Of a stretch of 64,000 nt of DNA, positions 1 to 9,829 are shown in pieces (positions within the stretch are counted from its first letter, which is position 1; the number at the start of each line of letters is the position of its first letter). This DNA is from Sarcocystis neurona (Eukaryota; Apicomplexa; Conoidasida; Eucoccidiorida; Sarcocystidae), in assembly GCA_000727475.1 (NCBI GenBank), contig KL647301.1, positions 1,370,093-1,434,092 of the forward strand. Direction: 5' to 3'. The notes under the pieces are model-generated. The model saw nothing but the letters and a program-made list of their open reading frames with translations, was not told the origin of the DNA and did no database searches. The position numbers were made by a program, and so were the translations under genes.

Positions 1-216
1 CTCCCTGTAGAAATTTTTATATATATATGTATACACGTATACTTGTGTGTAAATACATGATTTCTGCATCCGTACGTAGATGTGTATATGTATATATATG
101 GACAACACGTAGATTTATGTGTATATATATATATATATATATATGCACAGCACGTAGCGTTGTATGTATATATACTTACACATATGTGCACAACACTTAG
201 AGCTATATGTATGTAC

Positions 217-249
<33 letters not shown>

Positions 250-2930
250 TATACCGATGTACGTGGTCGTATCTTGGTTCGTGCATTTGTACGTAGATAT
301 ATGTATATGTGTACTCCAGCACGTTTTTCCTATATGTATGTATGTACAACACACGCAGTTACATGTATATATGTAGGTACATCTACTTTCGTGCTCGTAT
401 GTGGAGTTGTGTGTGTTTGTACTCCCGGGGATGTAGATGGATAATCTGCATCCACACCTCTACATGTATGCGTGTCCACATTCGTAGAAACAAACGTATC
501 CGTGCCTACATTTTGTATGTATGTATTCCTACGTATATATATGTATAAAGATAGAGAGAGACAGAGATAGACAAATCTGAGGTGCTGCAGGTGACGGCTC
601 GTCAGCCTTCTTCTATTTCCCTTGTATAGGTCGGTTAGGTGTCGTAGAGTCCTTTCTCCTGTCCTTCCTCCTTATACGTAAATATTCGAGAGAAGGGGAC
701 AACTTCACCTGTATGTAGCATGTGCATGCGTCAAGTTTGCAGGGGACGTCTTCTCTGGCTCGTGCGGCAAGTAGTGAGCGATCTGCAATGCTGCGGCCGT
801 GTAAACTCCTCTACGTCGGTGTCCAAGTGTGGGAATATTTACACACATATATGCGCACGTACATATAAATGTATATATTGGGCGCGGACCGAATATGTGG
901 TGGCCGGGATCCTGCATGTCAAGTTCGTCTTACACCGTGTCACAAGTATCCGTGTAGAGATGCTGGCCCATTACTATGTACATTCATATATATAGAGAGA
1001 GGTATGGATATGTATAGATATATGTGTATATACAAATATATAGAGAGGGAAAGAGGGAGGGATGCATAGAGGCATAGAGTTGTGTAGATATATGTCCATA
1101 CATTGCCTCACAACCCATCAGGTACAGAGGCTGGGCCATTACTATTTACACATATATAGAGAGAGAGAAGGAGAGGCATGCATGTATAATATACATATAT
1201 ATATAAATATGTACATTTACACAGAGAGAAACAGGGAGGTATGCATAGAGGCATAGATATATATATACATATTGATATATGTTCATACATCACCTCACAA
1301 CTCATCGGGTACAGAGGCTGGTCCATTACTATTAACATAGAGAGAGATAGAGAGGAGGCATGCATGTAGGCATATATATACATATGTATATATATGTACG
1401 TATATATATACACACACACGGAGGCATGCGTATAGGTCTATATATAAATATATACGAACACATATACATATGAATATGTATAGGTTTGTGCCCACGTGTA
1501 TAGATAGGTACAGGTATGTATAAATAGGTATTCACACAGGTATGTGCAGACCTACATAGTTGTACAGAGCCAGACACGGATATGCATCGATATATATAGA
1601 TATCACACATATAAATATAGAGACAAACACGTATGTGTACACGTACTTTTACGTGTGCGTATTTATATACATTGGTGTGTGTATAGTGATCCACACATAT
1701 ATATTTATATATGCTTACGTGTAAATGTATATGTACAACTACATAGAGATGTCTCTAGGTATCTATCTATCTACGTATTTCTATCTGTCCACCTATATAT
1801 GGTGCCGGCTGCGTGTGTTAGGAAGCTGTACACATGTGCGTGTACAGAGAGTCTTTGGGGCGTACGTGTGGATAGTGGCGTGGAGGACGTTTGTGTGTGA
1901 ACCCTCACTTATATATATATATATTTTGACGTGGCTCCGGTCATATGTGGAGTTGTACAACGTCAGCGTATTTTGCGTAGTACATGCAGTGGTAGAGAGG
2001 GGTTCTACAGACCATATTTCTCCACGTGTATTTGTTTGAGCCTTTCAACGCCTGTGCGTATAAAAATGATGTATTCAGGTGCATACATACATATATATAT
2101 ATATATATGTACGTGTATGTATATGTGTATACACACACATGTAGATATGCCGTTATATATGTACTTGTATGTACGCGTCTATACACACGTATACTTAGGT
2201 GTACTTGTATATCCACCTACATGTATATCCGCTCACACATATACATATATATATGTATGCATACGTGTATACATGTCTGTCTACGTAGATGTACATATAT
2301 TATGTGTTCATATACAGATCTGTAGGTCCGAGCACATATACGTATAGAGCCAAATATTTATGTATGCATGCGCTGAGGTACATTTACATATTACGGGTGT
2401 GTCTCGCTCTCTCTCGCTCTCTGCGTGTGTCTACCTCACCCGTAGAAGAGTTCATCTGTGCGGGCCTTCCGCATCTGTGAATATATCCAGACGTCGATAT
2501 GTGCGTAGGTCGATTTACACGCGTTTATCTGCAAATTTATACATAAACCCTGCTGTGTTTGACCGTGTGTGTGTAGGTGTCTGTTTGTGTATTGAATCTG
2601 TGTATGTGCGTCCATCATCATGTATATGTGTATGTGTACAGAGAGAAAGAGAGGCCTCCCCCCCGTGTTTGCCAACGTGTATAACCCACTGGTGTATGTT
2701 TTTTGGGTCTGTGTCTGCGTGTGCGCATGCGTTTTTGTTCTGAAGTATTGTTATGTATTGTATATCTGCAGACGTCTCTGTGCTTGCCAGTATGTGTGTA
2801 GACGCACATCTGTGTATTTCTTGAGTCCGTATATACGCGCCAGTGCGTGCGTTTTCATCTCTTCTGGCAGGGTGTGTGTCTCGATTCTTGACGTGTGCGT
2901 ATTTGCTGCAGTGCTGGGTCAACGATAGAT
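1..2930. repeat. Alternating purine-pyrimidine repeat field
   Basis: About 2.9 kb with no gene I can support. It is built from TA, TG/CA and CG steps (runs of tatata, gtatac, acgtat) with occasional gagaga runs. Open frames here translate as monotonous Tyr/Ile/Val/Cys/Met strings, the signature of translated TA/TG repeats. Blocks near 110-370 repeat a motif like caacacgtag roughly every 75 bases. Pyrimidine becomes more common after 2400, towards the first coding candidate. Confidence 0.85.
945..1350. repeat. Degenerate tandem repeat, about 170-187 bp, three copies
   Basis: The phrase ggcccattactat recurs near 965, 1134 and 1321, preceded in the last two copies by a cctcacaacycatc block and followed in each by a gagaga block and a grggcatgcat block. 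Spacing is about 169 and 187 bases. The copies are diverged, so this is an old local duplication inside the purine-pyrimidine field. I see no coding role. Confidence 0.7.
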
Positions 2931-2936
2931 ACAACC

Positions 2937-3432
2937 ATGTATGTCTGTGTGTGTATGCATGTGGACGTCCACGTATATAACGACGGGCGTCTATGTCGCT
3001 GCGGCAGCGAGGCAGCACGTCATCTCGGGCAGGTGCTGCTTCACATCTTTGCGTGTCTGGTCGCGCTGCAGGGCAGAATACTTGTCTTCCTGCTGTCGAC
3101 GCTGCTGATGCTCTGGCTGGTCGTGCTGTGGCGCTGGCTGTCGGGGCCTCCTGTCGCCGTCTCGTCTCGGCCGGGCGGCGGAGCCTCGCCGAGCGCCGTG
3201 CCCGAGGAGCGGGAGCCGCGGCCAGGCCAGCAGCAGGAGAAGGGGAAGAAGCAGCAGGCGCTCGAATCAGCAGCAGGGCCCGCAGCGGAGGAGCCAAGCG
3301 CAGAAGAGCCAGCAGCGGCAGCAGCAGCAGATGACGGAGTGAAGAGAGAGAAGCGGCCCAAGCCTGCGGCAAAGAAGAAGAAAAAGAAGAGACATGCCGG
3401 AGATCAGCCCAGCAGCGGATGGGGCTGGAGCG
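2937..3432 (+). CDS. Candidate 5' exon with a membrane anchor and Lys-rich tail
   Basis: This frame reads a hydrophobic stretch near residues 34-61 (VLLHIFACLVALQ, then ILVFLLSTLLMLWLVVL), then a Pro/Glu/Ala/Gln-rich region and a basic run of six Lys followed by Arg. That is the layout of a signal-anchored protein with a charged tail. Methionines at 2937 and 2955 are both possible starts. The exon could end at the donor-like GTACGC at 3433. It would then join in phase to an acceptor at 4320/4321 (cttcccag), giving a frame that continues about 89 codons before a stop. Linking it to the long Q-rich gene downstream is inference. Two other frames, one per strand, are also open here, so strand and frame are not certain. 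Confidence 0.45.
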
Positions 3433-3436
3433 GTAC

Positions 3437-3811
3437 GCGTTGTTGCAACTGTCGTCGCGCTATCCACCAGGACTGTCTGTGTGTGTATATATACATCTAC
3501 AAAAGGCTGTCTCTCCCTGTATATATATCCCTATATATATGTATAAGTGTATAAATATATACGAGCCCTGTGTGTGGATGTGGATGTGTACAAAATGTCG
3601 TTCTCTCCATATATGTGTTTATGTCTGTGTATAAATGTATGAATATCCACCGGCGTCGTTTATGGACGTGTCTGTCTACAACATTCTCTCTCTCTTTCGG
3701 TATCCACATGTATATATGTGTATATATGTGTATATATATAAATGTACAACTATCCAACAGTATAGTGTGTGTATGTGTGTACATATATGTCTATAAAATT
3801 CTCCCTGCACA

Positions 3812-3842
<31 letters not shown>

Positions 3843-4190
3843 GTATAGACATCCAGCAAGACCATGTCTTCAAATATCTACAACATTCTCTCTTCCTCTC
3901 CTTTTCTATCTCTATATACGTAGACATATGTAGATACAAACGTGTAAATAGATATATATGTTCTACATATTAGCGAACGATATATACACCGTGTGTATTT
4001 ACAAGTACTTTTATGTATCTGTGTACATATATATATAGGTATATATAGGTATACATTCGCAGAAGCCAGTCGCCCCCCGTACGTAGAACTTATGTGTCTA
4101 TGTGTGTATGTACGTATGTGAAGTGTATACATATATATATATATATATATATATAGGTATACATACGCGTATGCGGTGACCGTTCTTGTC
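3437..4190. repeat. Purine-pyrimidine repeats with CT-rich blocks
   Basis: Alternating TA/TG repeats with several diverged copies of a unit containing a ctctctc block (near 3505, 3600, 3685, 3800 and 3885). No gene seen. The end of the region becomes T/C-rich (cttgtcattaactc, then tttttctcgcag), consistent with a plus-strand intron approaching an acceptor between 4230 and 4320. Confidence 0.65.
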
Positions 4191-4468
4191 ATTAACTCTA
4201 TAGGGTTGGCTCTGTTTTTCTCGCAGTTTCCGTTTTTCTCTGCGTGTTTGTTAGGAATGTCTTTGTAGGCCTGTCTGTCTGTTTTGATGATTTTGCTGCC
4301 GTGCATGTGTGCACTTCCCAGAAGAGCAGCAACATTCGGACTGGGTGGGTGGTAGTGGTGGAACTCGGGGGGATGAGGCGGCTTGGCGAGCAGCAGGCGC
4401 TGCAGCAGGAGCAGCAAGAACAAGCGGCGGCGGGAAGTCAGAGGAAGGCGAAGGAGGAGAGAGCCTGA

Positions 4469-5107
4469 GGGAGAGAGAAACAAAGACAGAAAGCAGCGTC
4501 AGCAGCAGCAGCAGCAACGAGAGAGAGAGAGAGACTAAGAGGAGAAGGAGAAGGAACAGAAACAATCGAGTCGTCCGCGCGTGCTCCTGATGCTGCAGTT
4601 GTTGCCCCTGATGCTGCTGCTGCTGCTCCTGCTGCTGCAGCAACTCGGTCGTCACTTCCGTCGCCTGCTGCTTTCTCAGGAGTAAACACGGCTGCCGCTT
4701 TTGCTGCTGCTGAGAGTTTTCCTTCTGCGGCTACTGCTGACGCAAATTTTGCCGAGTATCCGTCTGGTGTTGCACTCAACGGCCCCGAGTCTTCTGCTCC
4801 TGCGGCTGCTGCTTCTGCTGTGGAGCGTCTACGTGCCCCGGGTGCTGCCTCTCTCCTGTCCGCCGAGGAAGTTACTGGCATGGCTGCTGCCGGTGGTCGT
4901 AACATAGACGACCAGCTCTTCCCTGTCGCTGCGGCTGCAGGGGGTTCTCTGCCGGCTGGTGAGGAGGAGGTGGCTGCTTCTCCCTTTTTCTCAAGCGCTA
5001 CTCCTGGCGGCGGCGCCCCTGCTGCTGCTTTGCCTCCGTTTTCTTCTGCTGCTTTCGAAGCTACGGACTCGTACCCTGCTGCTGCTGCTGGGGCGGGGGA
5101 GGGGGGG
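4469..5107 (+). CDS. Upstream part of the Q/A-rich protein, broken from it by a frame change
   Basis: After a stop at 4466-4468 this frame stays open for over 200 codons. It reads Ala-rich but varied protein with pieces such as FSGVNTAAAFAAAESFPS, ANFAEYPSGVALNGPESS and RNIDDQLFPVAAAAGG. It runs directly into the long frame below: at the seven-G run 5101-5107 the next frame is open, and adding one G joins them without loss. The true 5' end is unknown. A third frame (4309-4590) is open over the left part, and the minus strand is open across 4438-5187, so this call depends on its continuity with the strong frame downstream. The left boundary could be a splice acceptor such as tttctcag near 4680. 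Confidence 0.5.
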
Positions 5108-5163
5108 ATGAGCCTTGGCTCGCAGCAGCAGCAGGTGATGAGGCGTCTGTTTATCGATCTGCT

Positions 5164-8100
5164 TTGTCTGGAGCAGCTGCAGGACAATCACCGACGACAG
5201 CAGTGGTATCAGAGAAGGAGCTGATGCCTGGCGCAGACGACGCTGCTGCCATTCGAACGGACGCTGCACGTAGGGATGGGGGGGACAGCGCCAAAAAAGA
5301 GGTAGCGTCTGCCTCTGGTTTCTCTGCTGCAGCAGGAGGGCGACGAGACCACACCCCCGCAGCAGCCGCAGGTGGTCCACGTGCAGCAGCAGGAGTAGCA
5401 GTAACAGGTCGAACAGCAGAAGAAGAAGAGACGGCAGCAGCAGCAACAGCGACGGAAACGAGAGATACGAAGTGGGAGGACAGATACGGTTACGGCAGCC
5501 CTACGGAGGGCACAGTAAATTTGAATATTTCACCGGGACGGCAAAGTGCCACAGCCGGAGGAGCAGCAGAAGCACGCGCTCAGACGGGCGGTGGCCCAGG
5601 CGCAGCAGCAATGGGGGACAACGCTGCATCATCAACAACCAGGGAAGGAGACGTAGAAGGACGAGAGAAAAAAGCGGGTAGTGCAGCAGCCGGCGAGAAA
5701 GAAACGCAGAAAGAAGGGGAGGAGAGACGAGGAAGCGAAGAAAGAGGGAAGGACGCTGCCGCGACAACAGCAGCACATATTTTGGGGAGGAAGGAGGACG
5801 TAGCAGGAGGAAATGCAGAAGCACTTGACGGTGGCAGGTCTGCAGCAGCCGGTGTCGGCTCGTCTTCAGCAGCAGGTGTAGGTGGAGGAGGGGAGAAAGG
5901 AGCAGCAGCCGAGGGGACGGCGACAGCAGCGGAGACCGCGCCAGTCGCAGCAGCAGAAAGTTCCGCAGAAAACGGCAAACAAGCGGCAGCAGACGGGAGA
6001 GCTGCTGTCCGCAAGGACAACAGCAGAACAGCGGGGGGACTGGTGAGCGAAGGGGGAGGGGCGAGGAAGAAGACGGGAGCAGCGCAGCAGCGGAGCGACC
6101 TTGGGTCCAGCTGGGAGGCACTGCATGCCGCGGCAGCAAGAGCAGCAGAAGCAGCAGCAGCAGGGCGGCAAGGGAGATCCCGAGGACCCAACGAAGAAGA
6201 AGGAGACGAAAATGACGATTTTTCAGGGCTGTTCGATCTGAGGCGCGGCAGCGAGCTGAACGGCTCGCCGAATCTTGCAAAACTCACCCAGCTGCTAGAT
6301 ACGCTTTCGCAGGGAAGAAGTAGGAGCACCGGCGCCAGCAGCAGCAGCAGGTCTGCTGGTGGAGGAGGAAGAGAACAAGGAGACGGCGTGGCGATGGGAA
6401 GCCAGCGAAGACGCAGCGAAATGAACAGCAGCACGGCCAGCAGCGGTACGGCCAGCAGCAACAGCACGCGCAGCAGCAGCGGACGAGGAGAAAAAGAAGG
6501 AGGAGCGCTGCAGGTGGAGGATGAAGACGCTTCATTGCTGCATCCCCCACACCGCGTTGCTGCTGCCACTGGTGGTGCTGGAGGAGGTGGCTCTCGTGCG
6601 TATGCTGCTGCTTCTGCTGCGAGACCTGAAAGTCAGCTAGTCAGCGGCCGGTCGACTCCTCCCCGGGCCGCTGGTGCTGGTACTCGTGGAGAGGCTGCTG
6701 CTGCTGATACTACTGAAGAGGCAGATGCTTTTCGAGGTTTTCCTCCTGCTGTTGAGTCTGCTGCAAAGGAGGATGCAACAGAGTTTCGTCCTGGCTCGGC
6801 TGCAGTGGCGCGTACGGGTGGGCTTGCGCGGCCTGTCGAGGAGGAGCTCAGCCCAAGAGCAGCAGCAGCGGAGAGGGATAGGGAAGGAAGAGAGCGAGGA
6901 GCAGCAGCAGGAGCAGGTGGAGGAGGCAGACTCTCAGCTGCAGCCGATTTCCGCCGCTCCGTACCGGGTGAACACCAAGACGACGAGGAGGCGGAAGAGG
7001 CGGCGCATGCGTTGCGAAGGGAATACAGGCGTAGTGCCGCTGCTGCTGCTGCTGAAAAACGTGGGAGCGGAGGAGAAGAACGCGAGGCAAAGTGGAATGC
7101 TCAGCAGCAGCAGCAGAGGGAGAGGCAAGCAGCAGCCGAAATGTATAACGACTTCGCAGCTGCGGAACAGGAGCGGTTGACACGTCTACAACAGCAACAG
7201 CAGTGGGCACAGCAGCAGCGGCAGTGGCTACAACTGCAGGAGCAACGACTGCAGCAGGAACGGCTGCAGCAGCAACGGCTGCAGCAGGAACGGCTGCAGC
7301 AGCAACGGCTGCAGCAGCAGCGGCTCCAGCAACAGCAGCAGCCGGTGTTTGAGCAGCAGCAGCACTTGCGCGAAGAGCAGGAGGCTCTGCAACAGCAGCG
7401 ACAGCAGAGGGCGCAGGTGGAACAGCAGCGGGCGTGGCACCAGCAGCAGGTGGAAGGGCAAGGAGAGGGAGGATACAGACGGCCGTACGCCGAGCAACAC
7501 GCCTACCAGGCAGAGACGCAGCAGCAGCAGCACTACGGTCCACCGCTTCAGCCGCAACGGCAGTACGCGCCGCCATATCAGCAGCAGTTCTACGGTCCAC
7601 CGTATCCCCAGCAGCAGCTCTACGGGCCACAATATCAGCAGCAGCGCTTTTACGGGCCACCGCAGCAACAGCCGTATCCTGGGGCTGCGGCACCCCATTT
7701 TCATCCTTCGCTGGCTCAGCAGCAGCAGCAGCAGTACGCTGCACTGCAGGAGCAGCAGCAGCAGTACGATGCACTGCAGGAGCAGCAGCAGCAGTACGCT
7801 GCACTGCAGGAGCAGCGGCAGCGGTACCAGCAGCAGGTGGAGCGCTGGCACCAGGAGCAGGCACGCGCGGCAGCGTTGACAAAGAAGCCGTCCCCGGTCG
7901 CGGTGTCTCCGTCGTCGGGGAGGCTGCAGCAGCAGCGAACAGCAGCAGGGAGAGAACCGGGAGGGTACTACGCAGGCGGGGATGCACAAGAGCAGACATT
8001 GTCAGAGGAAGACGGGGAGGAAGAGACAGCACGTGCTGCAGCAGGAGAAGCTGCAACAGCACCAGCAGCATCTGCGCAGGCAAGACAGCAGCAACGGCAA

Positions 8101-9147
8101 GCAGCACGGACAACAGCAGGGACAGCAGCGGGAACAGGGACCAACGCAGCAGGCCGAGCAAAGGGTACGGCGAGAGACCCATTCAACGTCGACTGGGGGA
8201 GTGTGGGCCAGCTGCTGCAGGCACAGCTCGGTCGAGGAGGAGGAGGAGCACCAGGAGGAGGAGGGGAGGGAAACAGCAGAGGTTTACCGCAGGGAGTCGA
8301 CGCGCTGCTGCGTCTACTGGGAAACGCGCAGCGTCCCCAGGGGAGGGGTGGACAGCAGCAGGCGCCTCTGCCGCAGCAGGCTGCCGCGGCAGCAGGGCTG
8401 CAGCAGCAGGCGCAGCGTCGGGTTCACGAAGAAGAAGGAGATACAGCGGAAGAGGAGGAGGAAGAGGAGGAGGAAGAAGAAGAAAGGCGTGGAAGTGCGC
8501 ATCAGCAGCAGCAGAAGGCAGGGAGAGAAGCTGCAGCAGCAGAGGAGGGACGTGGAGATGGCACCAGGGACGCTGCAGCAACAGCGACGAAAGCGTCCGC
8601 AGCAGCAGGAGCGGCAGCAGCTGCAGCAACAAAAGCCAGAAATTCACCAACGCGGTGGGAGCTGCCAGCGGAACTAGAAGAATGGGAGGACACCGATGAT
8701 TTGGATGAAGATGACACCGAAGAAGAGCGGCGTCTCCCTTCTGCTGCTGCTGGTGCTGCTTCTGGTGCTGTTGGAGGACGGAGTGGGGACAGCCGGGCAC
8801 CGGGTGGTGGGATTAGGGCCGCTGGTGCTGAAGAAGAAGAAGGAGCAGGAGGAAGAGGAAGAGAAGCAGCAGCTGTAACGCAGACAATGCTGAAGAAAGG
8901 CGCACAGCCGCAGAAGCAGCACGACGGGGGGTGGAGAGGCTCTGGGAATATCTGGCAGCAGCTGTTGAACGAGCAGTGGAAGGGAGACGCCGAGGAGGCA
9001 GAGGAGAGAGATCAGCAGCAGCACCGACGGCAAGAATTCTACCATCCGCAGACAGCAGCTGCAGAAGAAAATGATGAAGAATATCAAGACGCAGAAGAGG
9101 AAGAAGCAGCGCAGCAGCACGTGGAGTCGCATGAAGGTTTCCGCTGA
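5164..9147 (+). CDS. Very long Q/A/E-rich low-complexity protein (1,327 codons)
   Basis: The frame is open for 3,984 bases to a TGA at 9145-9147. No ATG lies at the left end (the given first codon is TTG), and the frame is open further upstream, so the start is internal. Blocks in order, numbered from 5164: Ala/Glu/Gly-rich residues 1-350; a less repetitive island with LTQLLDTLSQ near 370-382; Ser- and Ala-rich 383-640; a Gln-rich coiled-coil-like block near 690-790 with LQQERLQQQR repeats; a Tyr/Pro/Gln block near 790-850 with FYGPP/QYAPP repeats; a heptad-like block near 857-885 (QYAALQEQQQ three times); a short island DPFNVDWGSVGQLLQAQL near 1002-1019; VDALLRLL near 1045; an unbroken Glu run near 1096; an Asp/Glu patch near 1171-1192; then IWQQLLNEQWKGDAEEA. 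No known enzymatic domain, signal peptide or membrane segment is visible. The role is unknown. Scaffold, RNA-granule or wall-protein roles would be guesses. Confidence 0.85.
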   Translation: MSGAAAGQSPTTAVVSEKELMPGADDAAAIRTDAARRDGGDSAKKEVASASGFSAAAGGRRDHTPAAAAGGPRAAAGVAVTGRTAEEEETAAAATATETRDTKWEDRYGYGSPTEGTVNLNISPGRQSATAGGAAEARAQTGGGPGAAAMGDNAASSTTREGDVEGREKKAGSAAAGEKETQKEGEERRGSEERGKDAAATTAAHILGRKEDVAGGNAEALDGGRSAAAGVGSSSAAGVGGGGEKGAAAEGTATAAETAPVAAAESSAENGKQAAADGRAAVRKDNSRTAGGLVSEGGGARKKTGAAQQRSDLGSSWEALHAAAARAAEAAAAGRQGRSRGPNEEEGDENDDFSGLFDLRRGSELNGSPNLAKLTQLLDTLSQGRSRSTGASSSSRSAGGGGREQGDGVAMGSQRRRSEMNSSTASSGTASSNSTRSSSGRGEKEGGALQVEDEDASLLHPPHRVAAATGGAGGGGSRAYAAASAARPESQLVSGRSTPPRAAGAGTRGEAAAADTTEEADAFRGFPPAVESAAKEDATEFRPGSAAVARTGGLARPVEEELSPRAAAAERDREGRERGAAAGAGGGGRLSAAADFRRSVPGEHQDDEEAEEAAHALRREYRRSAAAAAAEKRGSGGEEREAKWNAQQQQQRERQAAAEMYNDFAAAEQERLTRLQQQQQWAQQQRQWLQLQEQRLQQERLQQQRLQQERLQQQRLQQQRLQQQQQPVFEQQQHLREEQEALQQQRQQRAQVEQQRAWHQQQVEGQGEGGYRRPYAEQHAYQAETQQQQHYGPPLQPQRQYAPPYQQQFYGPPYPQQQLYGPQYQQQRFYGPPQQQPYPGAAAPHFHPSLAQQQQQQYAALQEQQQQYDALQEQQQQYAALQEQRQRYQQQVERWHQEQARAAALTKKPSPVAVSPSSGRLQQQRTAAGREPGGYYAGGDAQEQTLSEEDGEEETARAAAGEAATAPAASAQARQQQRQAARTTAGTAAGTGTNAAGRAKGTARDPFNVDWGSVGQLLQAQLGRGGGGAPGGGGEGNSRGLPQGVDALLRLLGNAQRPQGRGGQQQAPLPQQAAAAAGLQQQAQRRVHEEEGDTAEEEEEEEEEEEERRGSAHQQQQKAGREAAAAEEGRGDGTRDAAATATKASAAAGAAAAAATKARNSPTRWELPAELEEWEDTDDLDEDDTEEERRLPSAAAGAASGAVGGRSGDSRAPGGGIRAAGAEEEEGAGGRGREAAAVTQTMLKKGAQPQKQHDGGWRGSGNIWQQLLNEQWKGDAEEAEERDQQQHRRQEFYHPQTAAAEENDEEYQDAEEEEAAQQHVESHEGFR
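7243..7340 (+). repeat. In-frame LQQERLQQQR minisatellite within the Q-rich gene
   Basis: Fifteen-base units (ctgcagcaggaacgg and variants) repeat about six times inside the long gene, encoding alternating LQQER and LQQQR. The period is a multiple of three, so copy-number change would keep the frame. The product should form an extended polar helix. Confidence 0.85.
7735..7815 (+). repeat. In-frame QYAALQEQQ repeat within the Q-rich gene
   Basis: Three 30-base units encode QYAALQEQQQ, QYDALQEQQQ and QYAALQEQRQ. Hydrophobic positions recur with the unit, which suggests a helical repeat. It lies directly after the Tyr/Pro/Gln block (FYGPP motifs, about 7528-7710). Confidence 0.85.
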
Positions 9148-9218
9148 GCAACAAAGGGGACGCGATATATTAAGGAAGAAACAATGGTGTGCTTCTGCTG
9201 CTGCGGCAGTGGAGAGAG

Positions 9219-9821
9219 TCACGACGACAGGAAATGCCTACGGCAAATGTTTTCTGCTGCTGTACCAGGAGAAACGACGTGATACTTCGTGTTTCGCCTG
9301 GCACGGCGTCTGTGCTGCTGTTGAAGCTGCCCACGTGCTTCTGTGGCTCGTGCTGTTGCTGCTGTTGTGCTGCTGCTGCTGCCGCTCCGACACCTGTGCG
9401 CCTGCTCGAGCAGTTGCGCTGTCGCGGCTGCTCTTGTGCTGCTGCTGCAGCAGGTGTGTTGGTGCTGCTGCTGCAGCTGGTGTGTTGCTGCAGCTACTGC
9501 AGCTGTTGCTGCAGCTGCGCTGCTGCTTCTGCTGGTTTTGCGCCGCCGCTTTTGCAGTTCTGCTGCTGCCGCTGGTGTGCGGCTGCTGCTGTTGTCCTGA
9601 TGTTGCCATGGCACTTGTTCTTTTTGGCGCTCCTTCTGCGCCTCTGCAGTAGCGCCAGCAGTCGGAACCGCGCTGCTTTGCTGATGTGTTTGTATTGCTG
9701 CCCCTACTGCTGCTGCTGCTGCCGGGCGCGTGGGAGACACAAGCTGCTGCTGCTGCTGAGCCCCTGCTGCTGCAGCAACGCCAATTCCTTGCTGGTGCAG
9801 CACCGGCTGCTGCAGCAGCAT
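9219..9821 (-). CDS. Low-complexity Q/A/S-rich open frame, convergent with the long gene
   Basis: An ATG-started frame of 200 codons beginning in a run of Leu, Gln and Ala and ending IC-R-R-HFLSS. It is rich in Gln, Ala, Ser and Arg with no recognisable domain. It converges on the plus-strand gene, whose stop is about 70 bases away. The opposite strand is also open in two frames, giving Cys/Leu-rich nonsense, which favours the minus strand. The region could equally be a CTG-rich untranslated or intronic stretch of the plus-strand gene. No homology is seen. Confidence 0.35.
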   Translation of the reverse strand: MLLQQPVLHQQGIGVAAAAGAQQQQQLVSPTRPAAAAAVGAAIQTHQQSSAVPTAGATAEAQKERQKEQVPWQHQDNSSSRTPAAAAELQKRRRKTSRSSSAAAATAAVAAATHQLQQQHQHTCCSSSTRAAATAQLLEQAHRCRSGSSSSTTAATARATEARGQLQQQHRRRARRNTKYHVVSPGTAAENICRRHFLSS

Positions 9822-9829
9822 TAGAACGA

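Noticed and set aside
82..2347. Numerous Tyr/Ile/Val/Cys-rich open frames
   Set aside because: Translations of TA/TG repeats. The same pattern recurs wherever those repeats occur (39-46 kb, 51-52 kb, 54.5-56.3 kb).
6848..8182. 444-codon minus-strand frame, Leu/Ala-rich
   Set aside because: Antisense of the Q/A-rich plus-strand gene. The plus strand has the heptad, YGPP and acidic blocks and a longer frame.
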